A DNA stretch of 64,000 nt from Scalesia atractyloides (Eukaryota; Streptophyta; Magnoliopsida; Asterales; Asteraceae): NCBI GenBank assembly GCA_947069175.1, contig CAMTDV010000027.1:37461369-37525368 (forward strand). The letters run 5' to 3'. The notes under the pieces were generated by a model. The model was not told the DNA's origin. It was given only the letters and a program-made list of their open reading frames with translations, and did no database searches. The position numbers were made by a program, and so were the translations under genes. Shown piece by piece: positions 1-10,192 of the stretch. Each line of letters opens with the position of its first letter. Positions within the stretch are counted from its first letter, which is position 1.

Positions 1-1850
1 TTTACACATGGTTATATATATCTAATTAGTTGTGAATATTGGCGTTAATTTGTAAACATCAGTTCTTACTATTTGTAAAATGACGTTCTCATACAATCAA
101 ACAAAATTATACAAATGGTACATTTGTTGGCGTTTAGTAACAAACTATCAGAGTATTTTACTTGATATATGGAGTTTTACTAGAGGGGGCAATTCTGATC
201 CAAAAACTATTATATGGTTAGTTTTAACCATTTAAAAACAACAATGACTTCTTTTAAGTCAAATAAACTAAACAAGGGAGTCATATTACAAATACATACT
301 TTAAATATATATAATAAATATATGAATTGTATATTATGTATCTTATAAGTAATATTCCTCCACCTTTTATTTAATTAAATAAACAACTAAATACTCAATT
401 AATTATTTCGTAAATGATTAATTCCTTAAACGTCTAAACCGCATTGCCGTTAGATCTCGCACACTTATGAACTATAACATTTATCTCAAAAATATTATTC
501 CTTTGTTTGTTGTCCAAAGTATAACTCTTTATATCGCACCTTGTTAGTAACGTTAAATTAATCGTGACTCGGACATCTTATATCCAACAACATAGGTAAA
601 GATACAATAACCAAATTACACAATAACTATGTGTAGTGGTTTTACATAAAATCAATAAAAGAAAAATAAAATAAAAAATATGTGATTACTTGATGTGTAG
701 CGGCCCCGACCTTTTTTCTCTATCGGCCGCCAAGGATTGGTGAAGGGTGCCATTGGTGCCCTCCCTTTGGCCACACATAATGGCGTTTGACTAAAGAGTT
801 GTTGAGCTGGAGCCACTGACGCCTCCACTACAAGTAGTCTTAGTAAGAAAAAGTTTTCCTCAGGACTATGCGTAGTAAATTAACTAAAAAATGAAAACGT
901 TCCTACCATCTAGGTAGTAGGGTTTTAATTTAACTAATTAGACCCTCAAAGGTGTATAGTTATTTGACAAAAAAAACAGAAAGAAAGTGATTGGCTGATA
1001 AACTTATAAACCTCACGTAGTGGTTTCGCGGTGATGTGAACTAACCCATTGAGAGTCTAATGATGAGCAAATACATGAGTAAATAAGATCTCTCACAAAT
1101 CAAATAAAGAATAAAAAAATACTTGTTTTCTAATTCTAATTTCCGCTTTGTATGATCAAAATGGAATTGATAATCGTACCTAAACCTAACCAACAAAACA
1201 TAAATTTGAAATATTCTAGGGGAGTATTTGGGTGGGTAATAGGTATGATATTAGTGTTAAAAAACAAGTATGGCATTAAACGATATCAATCTCATTTCCA
1301 ATCAGCATAATACATGTTTACGTGAGACATACCCGCAATTATGTCTTTACACTTTTCCTTCCTTTGTTTGGGGTAAAGAGTAATCTTACTTAATGAGTAA
1401 TTACCCAGCGATTTTTCTCCAACGATTTTACAATCAATTACGATACTAAAATTTCGAATATTATACCCATTCTTAAGTCTTAGCCCATCCATCACCAGGG
1501 GGGGTCAAAAGGGTCTACAGATCCTCGGGTTTCCAGAATCTATTGGATTTTTAAATATAAAATCCGAGGTTTTTAAACAAAAACATGATTTAAACCTCCT
1601 AATTATAAACGTTAGAGAAAAGAATTTTGCGATGACGCCATTGTCCATCACCATCACAAACAAAAACAAATTGTGTATTGAACAAGTTACTGATATAGTC
1701 TCTTTCAAAACAGATACTATCCCGAAAAAGTATAGTTGTTGAAACAAATCATTTAAACAATATGTTTTCATTTAGCGACTCGTGAATAACAACATTATAA
1801 AAAAATAACAGAATCTTTTGTATTAAATGGGCTCCTGCGCATTATACCAT
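1..1850. other. Intergenic DNA upstream of the MAP65 gene
   Basis: AT-rich sequence with no open frame that looks like a protein, no LTR termini, no primer-binding site and no tRNA-like signal that I can see. Short frames of 67-88 codons occur but have no recognisable composition or motif. It may hold distal regulatory DNA of the gene that starts at 2293. Confidence 0.6.
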
Positions 1851-2292
1851 AATCCACCCTCTCTCCTTGTCCATAAATGCCCAAATTCCACTGCTCTTAT
1901 CCTCTTCTGTTCCCTGTCACCAACAATCCAAACAAATATAATATTTGGATATTCTATGATCAAATGTTGACCCAAAATCATTAAACAAAGGGTTTGTTGG
2001 GTATGTTTGTTTTCATATTTTTTTAGGAAGCTTCAAATATGTCTGCAGTGGTGATATAGTGGTGGTTGTTGTTGTTTGAGGTTTAGTTTAAAGGGTTTTG
2101 GTGGTGGAGAGAAACAAGTAAGAAGGTGGAAAGTGACCCACAAACTTGTTGAATTTTTTGGATTTGATGGCTGCTTATATTTTGGCCCAAAAAGGCTGCA
2201 TTTTTTAGTTGGTCGTGCTCTGTTTTTTGAGTGAAAAAAGATTGGATTTTTAGTGTTGAAAAGTGTGATTGAAGATTAAAGATTGAAGAACA
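1851..2292 (+). promoter_or_regulatory. Putative core promoter and 5' UTR of MAP65
   Basis: A TATA-like CCATAAATGC lies at 1871-1880 inside a CT-rich stretch (about 1856-1912), as is common around plant transcription starts. About 400 bases follow before the coding ATG at 2293. Several upstream ATGs occur, for example at 1956, 1964 and 2039, so the true start site may be further downstream. Placement is inferred from composition only. Confidence 0.35.
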
Positions 2293-5200
2293 ATGCTGAG
2301 GGTTGCTAATACTAGCAATGCTTTGCTTCAAGAACTTCAGGTGCTTATTTTTCGGTTTACTTCTTTGAATTTCAACTAGTTTTGGTTGGTGATTTGTGTT
2401 CTTGAAGATTTTTGCTGTGTTCTTGGGGTCTTCATATTATATGAATTTGAAGTATGATGGCTTTCATGGTGTTTTAATCCTAAAAATGAAATCTTGAATT
2501 GGGGATGTTAGTTTTCTTTTCCAAAATAAAGAACTTCAGGTGCTCAATGTTCATCTCAATTTTTTAAACTTAACCTACTTTTGATTGGTAACTTGTGTTC
2601 TTGAAGATCTTCGCTGTGATATTGGGATCTTTTTAATGGGCCCATCATAAAAAATGAAGAATGATGGTTTTCATACTTCAAAATGAAATCTTGATTTTAG
2701 TATTTAGTTTTTTTTTTTCCAAAATTAAGAACTGGTGATGGTGACAAACAGGGTCATGAAATTGACACCCTAAATGGATTTTATTGAAGTTTCTTTTGTT
2801 TCAATACTTTTAATTTCAGAATTTACTGTTTAGCAGCTTATTTTCTTGGACATTATTGATGTTTTGTATCTATTTTTGTGTCATCAGCAAATATGGATGG
2901 ACATAGGTGAGACAGAATCAGAGAAAGATAGAATATTAATAGAATTGGAGATAGAATGTTTAGAAGTGTACAGAAGAACAGTCGACGAGGCTGCAAATAC
3001 CAAGGCCCGTCTTCATCAATCTGTCGCCGCAAAAGAAGCTGAACTCGCCGCTCTCATGGCTTCCATCGGTGACCATACCATTCAATCCCCGGTAAATACT
3101 ATAATCAATTTAATAAGTAAATAAAAAGTCATTTTTTATGTCAACTTTATATAAAATGGTTTTAGGATGTTACATAACTCGAAGCGATTCATTAAAAGGA
3201 GGTTAAAACCGTCACCTGTGTTTGTACAACTTGTTAGATAAGTTGGTGCTTTAACGGGTTAAACCGACAAGTTGACTTCAATTATTTGCTTCACGATATT
3301 ATAGTCTATGTGGGGTTCTGTTAGGCGTTCATTTGGTTGCATTCGTTAGCTTTGTTATGCATAATTATTGGAAGTGTTTGGATTATTGGTTTATCTTATA
3401 TCTTAATCTGAATTATTATTTTGGTTGGTGCAGAATTATTTTGTTGACTTTTAATGTTGATTAATAAATTAATCATATAGCAATCATGTGGTTAATAATA
3501 GATCAATTATAACAAATGGTTTTCCTAACAGTTTTATCAAACTAGAACTATGGTTCTCCAACTGAATGATACCATAATGTTAACTTTAACCAAGTGTTCC
3601 TTCGCTTTTAAGTTTAACTATACGCATAATGACAAAGATACCCTGCAAGGACCGAATATAGTGAACCAAAATCAGTATTATGAGTTTGAAATATGCTTGG
3701 TTAATTACAGTTTTAACTTGTTTTATGGCAAACGGTCGTTTTTGGGTAAAAACTAAAAAATGATTATTGTATTAATAGCATAGCTTGTTAATCATATTTA
3801 CTAATCCGTTTTGACCTGAGTTCGTTTTGGTAGTTACTAGACCAACCTGTTTTGCCACATATATACGGTATTTACGGTATTCATGTGACAGAATCGAAAC
3901 CAACTCCAATGAAAAAACCAAATTAGATGTTGATAGATTTTCAAATTTATATTTAATATAAATAATAATTCGCAAATAAACACTAATTACTAATACAATA
4001 CATATAATTAGCCCAAAAATGAAAACCTGCAGAAAACAACTTTACATATATTGTATTTTCATTATACATTTGTAATGACGTTTGATATATTTTTGTTCAT
4101 TATTTGGAATTTAGTCATTACCTTTTTTATATGATCTGACCCTATTAGGCCCGAAAAAAATTGTTATATACTATAGACAAACTAGCACTAAAAATTTACG
4201 CCCCCATGAAAAAAATTCTTGGGTCCGCCACCGGTGACAGATGGACATTTTTCATCTCTTTTTATGAATTGGTTGCTTGTAATGCACTTTCACATGTCTT
4301 AGTGAGCCGATGGAATCAAATAAAGTTGGAATATTTGGAAGTATTTTTTGATGTTACTAAACTAGACGTTTCTGTTCTTAACTTTGAAGATAAATGTGGA
4401 TAAGAAAGCTTCATCATTGAAAGGTCAACTCATGATGGTCACACCATTAGTAGAGGACTTAAAATCAAAGAAAGAGGAACGGATCAAACAATTTGCGGAC
4501 ATCAAGAATCAAATCGAAAAGATAAATGGTGAAATATTGGGATACAATCAAATTACAAGCACAGTTAGTTCTTTAAATCTTGAAGAACAAGATTTGTCTA
4601 TCAGAAAACTCGGTGAATACCAGTCTCATCTCCAATCTCTCCAAAAGGATAAGGTAACACTTCATTCATTTATTGGTTTTTTTTTCGTATGGGTCCATGT
4701 TAGAATGGGCCATTTTAGGAAAACAACAATTCTTTTCGGGTCAGAAAAAATGGGTTTGGGTTGAAACGGCTCATTTTAGAAAAAAAATTCAAATAACTAA
4801 AAATAATAATTATAGCAAAACAGGAAACAAACAAATGGAGCTAATTTTGTCTGTCGGGCCATTGTTTATGTTGCAGTCTGAGCGTATCCAGAAAGTTTTG
4901 GCGTATGTGAACGAGGTGCATTTAATGTGCAGCATTCTTGGGTTAGATTTTGGCAAAACTGTAAGCGCGGTGCATCCAAGTTTGCATGATAAAAGCCTTG
5001 AACATGCCACAAATATCAGTGATAACACACTGGAAGGCCTTGAGAATACCATTCTCAAGTTGAAAACAGAGAGAAAAGTCCGGTTTCAGAAGGTATTGTT
5101 CAACCCTTTGATCCTACATTAGTTGAAATTTTCATTAGAGGTGGCAAGATGGATGGATCGGGCTGGTAACGGGCTAGGGTCATAAAAAATCATCTTTTTA

Positions 5201-7681
5201 TCCATTTGTTATAATTTTGATAGGAATAAAAGTTTTAGCTTTCATAGTTTTACTTCAATGGCAAACAATAATCTTTTTTCTTAATAAAATACAGCTAAAA
5301 GATATTGTAACATCCCTATTTGAACTTTGGAATATAATGAACACAACAAGAGAAGAAAAACAACACTTTTCAAGTGTAACATCCATTATTCGACTGTCGG
5401 AAGCCGAAGTTGTTGAACCAGGAGCTCTTTCAACCGAGATTATTCAACAGGTTCGTACCCATGTCTCAATTTTTTTCTGTTTTTAATTATTATTTTGTTG
5501 TATATTTATTGGTTTATTATTAAATAAACATCATTCTTGACAGGCGTCACAAGAGGTCGAGAGGCTCAATAAACTTAAAACAAGCAGGATGAAAGAACTT
5601 GTTATAAAGAGGAGGGCAGAACTGGAAGAATTATGTTTCAAAACCCATATCGAACCTGATCCGAGCACAACTTTTGAAAAATCTAATGCAATGATTGATT
5701 CTGGTAAGCAGTCTTGTTATGTCGGGCGGTTTAAGTATTGAGTCAAAATGAATAATCTTTTTATAGGTCGGGCGATTTGGGCCTGCAAACATATCTTCTG
5801 TCCGCATTTTATATTTTTGCAAATAATATACGTGTTAAATGTTAGAAAATTGAAGCTCAAGTGTTATGTGTTTTAGGGCTGGTGGACCCTGGTGAACTTT
5901 TAGCGAAAATTGAAGAGCAAATAAGCGAAGTATCAAATGAAGCTTTGAACCGAAAAGAAATCATGGACCGCATAGATCGGTGGCTCTCTGCTTGTGAGGA
6001 GGAAATCTGGCTTGAAGAGTACATTCTGGTATTTTTCTTTTCTTAAAACTCACAAAGAAACGGGTCAAACAGTTTAAAAGTCACCCTAAGTGGACGAAAA
6101 TCATATTTATTATATTATGAAAAATGAAAGTTTGAATGAGGACAGAACAAAGTGTCCCGAGTATTAATTTGTTTTGACCCGTTTGGCCGATTCTTTTTTG
6201 CCACCTATAGCTTGTGCCCTCATGCTTAAAGTTACTATTTCATGTACAACTTATATGTTTCTGTTTTTTTAGTTCACATTACTTTTTTGTAGGATCAAAA
6301 CCGATTCAGTGGTGGAAGAAGTGCTCATATAAGTTTAAAACTGGCCGAGCGAGCTCGAATTACCATCAAGAAGATTCCATGTATTTACTATTTCTTTGTT
6401 TATCACATAATTTCCTTCATATGGTTGAGTAACTCACTGAATATTCATGATCAATCTATGGCAGCTATTGTCGATAACTTGATATGTAAAACGGTCACAT
6501 GGGAAGATGATAAAAACAAGTTGTTCCTTTATGATGGGGTGAGTTATACAATTTTACTTTATTATATTTGAAAGTATTTCATTTTTTTGTTCTTCACATG
6601 TTTCTCCTATGCTTTTTTTTAGTTATTTTTAAAAACATTGTTTACAGGCACGGTTGGTGACAATTTTGGAGGAATATAAACTTTCGAGAATACGAAAAGA
6701 AGAGGAAAAGAAGCGATTAAGGGTAATTCGTAGTATTTTGTTTATGTGTCACTCAACTAAAGTGTTAAATGCCATTTTAGTTCCTGCGGTTTGGATCATT
6801 TTGCCAGTTTGGTTTAAAGGTTTCATTTTTCGCATGTGGGTCCAAAAAGGTTTCACCGTTGCCATTTTAGTCCACTGGGTTAACGTCATCCATTTTTTTC
6901 TATTAACGAGAAGGGCACTTCGGTCAATTTATATGTAATTATGTTAATTAGAAGGGCTATTCGGCCATATAAAATGACCGAATTGCTCTTCTCGTTAACA
7001 TAAATAATAGATAAAGTTTACCCAGTGGACTAAAATGGCAACGGTAAAACCTTTTTGTACCAACATATGAAAAATAAAACCTTTGAACAAAACTGTCAAA
7101 ATAGCCCAAACTAGAGAGACTAAAATGGCATTTAACTCTTCAACTAAATTTCTATCCTTTCTAAAGGGTGTTTTAGACATTCGGTTCAAAAATAAAATAA
7201 TATTGATTGGGCCCACAAAATTTCTCTATTTTCATAAAAGGATATTTTAGACCTCTTAAAAGACTCGCCAGTTTTATTGGACCAACGCGCTGTAGACGAC
7301 CCAGACTGCTTATTAAGGGCATTTTAATCATTTGATCATTGAAATATAGCTTACATTACATCTTTCGTGTAGGATCAAAAGAAGTTCCAAGACTTGCTAC
7401 TTAAAGAAAAAGAATCTATATATGGGTCCAAGCCTAGTCCAAGGAGAGTAAGTAGTTTTAGAAACGGGACTTTGATTGCGACTCCCCGTAGGAACTCGAA
7501 CGGGAGTCCAACTCCGGATCTTATGACCCCACGTTCTTATTCAGGGCGTCAAAACGGGTATTTTAAAGATATAAGAAAGTCGTCTATAGGACCACTGAAC
7601 TTTGTTTCCATACCAAAAGAGGATACAATATCATATTCTTCGGTACATGGTTCAGAGCCCGCATCTCCTACTCCAAGCTAA
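2293..7681 (+). CDS. MAP65/PRC1/Ase1 microtubule-associated protein, 11 exons, 581 aa
   Basis: Members of this family are homodimeric antiparallel-microtubule crosslinkers of cortical arrays, spindle and phragmoplast. Exons are 2293-2340, 2888-3091, 4390-4653, 4877-5092, 5295-5450, 5544-5703, 5877-6028, 6293-6380, 6465-6538, 6648-6722 and 7373-7681. Every intron is GT..AG and the frame closes to 581 codons, normal for plant MAP65 (about 580-600). The N-terminal two thirds is heptad-rich (dimerising rod). The conserved microtubule-binding core is in exons 7-9: RKEIMDRIDRWLSACEEE, then AERARITIKKIP, then VDNLI. The tail in exon 11 starts DQKKFQDLLLKEKESIYGSK and carries several SP/TP sites (SPRR, TPRR, SPTPD, TPRS) that could be CDK or MAPK targets. 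The closest subgroup seems to be MAP65-6/-7, from memory. No break or missing exon is seen. Intron 10 (6723-7372) contains a MITE. Confidence 0.95.
6058..6184. repeat. Small inverted-repeat segment in MAP65 intron 7
   Basis: AAACGGGTCAAA at 6058-6069 is the exact reverse complement of TTTGACCCGTTT at 6173-6184, enclosing about 100 AT-rich bases. It lies entirely in the intron between exons 7 and 8. It may be a small MITE relic. No target duplication was identified. Confidence 0.35.
6761..7139. mobile_element. 379-bp MITE with long TIRs (Mutator-like) in MAP65 intron 10
   Basis: The first about 125 bases and the reverse complement of the last about 125 bases align almost throughout. Both ends start AG(T/A)GTTAAATGCC and both share TTGCCATTTTAGTCCACTGG. 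The insertion is flanked by TCAACTAA at 6753-6760 and 7140-7147, with a ninth matching base possible on each side. A target duplication of 8-9 bp together with long TIRs fits Mutator-like MITEs. There is no coding capacity. It lies between a good donor (6723) and acceptor (7371-7372), so splicing need not be affected. Confidence 0.75.
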
Positions 7682-7881
7682 GTTTTTATACAACAATTTG
7701 GTTTTTATCGCAAGAAAACCAAAATATGTGATTAGAAAAAAAAAGCTTGTGAATATTTGAAGGGTGTGTTATGTTGTAAAGTAAGTATATAACCTTTTTA
7801 AGTCATAATAGTTTTGATTCTTATAAGGCATTTTGGATAATTGTTTGGGTTTGAAGGATCTGATAGATTTTTGTGTTAGCC

Positions 7882-7885
<4 letters not shown>
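7682..7885 (+). other. 3' UTR / downstream flank of MAP65
   Basis: AT-rich sequence directly after the TAA at 7679-7681. It has no ORF and no repeat terminus. A polyadenylation site probably lies here, but no clear AATAAA signal is visible before the TA microsatellite. Confidence 0.4.

Positions 7886-7936
<51 letters not shown>
7886..7936. repeat. (TA)n microsatellite, left
   Basis: About 25 uninterrupted TA dinucleotides. A TIR element starts directly after it, and its other end abuts a second TA tract at 51641. Confidence 0.95.
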
Positions 7937-7938
<2 letters not shown>

Positions 7939-8104
7939 GATGGATTATGAAAAACTAGTTTAACTGAGAAAATAAAAAACTAATTAAAAAATCTAAAAAA
8001 CATATCAATTTTTTAATTTTTTTTTTATTAAAAATCGCTATAGATAATATATAATTTTTTTTTTCAAAAGAAAAAAGTTGTATTGTACATGTGCAATAAT
8101 ACGA

Positions 8105-8445
8105 AAAGCCTAACCCCCCCCCCCCCAAAAAACCTAAACCCCCCCACTCTCACCTCCTAAAACCTAAATCCGCCCTTTCACCAAAAGCCTAAACCTTCGG
8201 CACCCCCAAAAAACCTAACCCCCCTCAACCACCCACATAAAAAAAAACCTTAAACTAAACCTAAACATAAACCCCAAAAAAAACCTAAACCTCCACCCAC
8301 ACCTCTCAAAAACCTAAACCCCCTACCCCCCCCCCCCCCCACGCGAAACCTAAACCCCCTCCCCCTACACCCAAAAACCTAATCATGATGCTAAACCTAA
8401 AAAAACCTAACCCTAAAAGCTAAACTAAACTCAAAACCTAATTAT
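8105..8445. repeat. C-rich, almost G-free telomere-like degenerate tract
   Basis: Repeated AAAACCTAAACCCC-type units of irregular length, including C runs of 13 to 18, with almost no G on this strand. The units resemble a degenerate plant telomere repeat (CCCTAAA) but are not in a regular 7-bp array. The complementary strand is G-run rich and could form quadruplexes. It lies in the left part of the outer TIR element. Confidence 0.6.
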
Positions 8446-8882
8446 AGCATATAATGCACATGTGCAGCATATACATATAATGTAACACCTCGCTTTTTGT
8501 ACTTTCCTTAATTAGCAATTATAATCGTATTTCTCTTTATGGAAAATTGTATTCGTATTTCTTTTCCCAATTTTGTAATCCGAGACTTGAATCGTAATAA
8601 AAATTCATACTTGTTATATATACATGTCTTACATGCATTCAGTCGTTTAAACTGATACTTATTATACCTGCAAAGACTCATACATTAACACTTGATACTC
8701 AAATCATACTTATATGCGTTATACATGAAAAAATGAAAAGTTATAGCCTGAAATGAAAGATAAACTAAGTTCAAGGACTAAAAATGGCATAATCCGGAGA
8801 CAGTGGTTTCTAGCCCGTGGATCGGTCTAATCTGTGCTTTCTACATTAAATGCACTCAACTAACAACCCCTCTCACCTCAAC

Positions 8883-8890
8883 TATAAATA
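8883..8890 (+). promoter_or_regulatory. TATA box of element A 5' LTR
   Basis: TATAAATA followed by CCCAC and a CT-rich stretch (8925-8960). It is conserved at 45951-45958 in the 3' LTR and at 62321-62328 in element D, with the same surroundings. Confidence 0.7.
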
Positions 8891-9938
8891 CCCACATCCT
8901 GCCACTCTCATTTCACACCTCAAACACTTCTCTTCTTCTCTCTAAAGCTCTCTTTCCATCTGAAAGTCCAAGACTTTCAAAAGTGAGTTCTAACTCACCC
9001 TTACCTCCCTTCTTTGATCTTTCTTCCTTTCTTAACACTTGAATCACCTCTAGGAATGTTTCCATAGGTTCTCTTTGGAAAACCAACTTGGAACATCACC
9101 ATATTTGAGGTCTCAAGTGTAAGAGCTTTTCGTTTTAATAGGGTTTAACCCATAAGTGTTGTATCCTTCCAAGCTTGTTCTTAAAACAAGACTTGAGTTG
9201 GTAGTGTGTGATTACTTGGAAGCCTTGGCTATCCTACCTTCAATCCACCACCTCACTTGATGATTTTGATTATTTTTCTTATTTTTATGTTCAACTTATT
9301 CATGACCACCCTTGTCCTCGTGACGACTTGTGCATTGGTGAATTATACGAAAGATGTTAAAGGAAGGTTATCATCCTACCTCCATGCATGACTTCTATGA
9401 ACTTCCATAATAAATATGATTACGTATACTATATAATATATGTATATATATATACACACTAATCGAACTCTTGATGGTAATCGAATGATTATCCGTCATG
9501 GTACTTGGTTACATCACCTAAGTACTTAATTTCTCGTTACGATTCTAATGGGTATCCTAACCCATGAAAACACATCAACCCGAATGGGTATTATAGTGTC
9601 AAGAACGAGTATTAAGTTTAGATGATTATTTTCTCGTATACATACTTTAGTGTATTTAAATTTCCTAATCCTCCGTTATTTTTCGAATACTTACCAACCT
9701 ACGTTTTCCTCATGTAGGATAACTCGGTGCTCCATCCTCCACACTCGAACACCCTTTTTACGATTTACACCTTTGGGTGCAACATGTTAGTCTATCAAAA
9801 TACACGCAATCACACTTATACTTTTATGCAATCACACAAACAATCCATCATACATGCTATAGTTACGTGATACACGATTTGTATACTTGGAACATTCTTA
9901 TGTGATGCTATCTGTATTATCTACATACGAGCCTCCCC

Positions 9939-9998
9939 CTTAACATGTATAGCGCTATAGGAGTAACGCACCGCCCGTATTCTTGAGGTCATGTTAAG
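9939..9998 (+). other. 60-nt conserved LTR island with palindrome (copy 1)
   Basis: Identical base for base to 47056-47115 and 62681-62740. It begins CTTAACATG and ends CATGTTAAG, which are reverse complements, and it contains the 12-bp perfect palindrome TATAGCGCTATA. It lies about 1.05 kb downstream of the TATA box, so it would be in the transcribed leader. Function unknown. Confidence 0.8.
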
Positions 9999-10192
9999 TT
10001 TATTCTAGTTTGCGGTGACACGCGAGGGTTGACTTATAGATCGCATGCCATGTTTACATTAATCTAGTATGCTAGCTTAACATGTGGATTCGTTTAAATC
10101 TTTTCATACTTATGCTATATCAAACTTGTGTACTCGCCAATACTTTTTGTATTGAACTATACTTTTAATATGTTGCAGGTTAAGGATGTTGA

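Larger units (their letters stand above)
8481..10192 (+). repeat. Element A 5' LTR, proximal part
   Basis: It matches 45549-47328 throughout and resumes at 42104-42321 beyond element B. It contains TATAAATA at 8883-8890, a CT-rich stretch typical of a transcription start just downstream, and the conserved 60-nt island at 9939-9998. Compared with the 3' copy it lacks about 60 bases near 9740 (present at 46800-46858). Confidence 0.85.

Noticed and set aside
4673..5122. 149-codon frame across intron 3 and exon 4
   Set aside because: Read-through of intron sequence. The real exon is 4877-5092 with proper splice borders.
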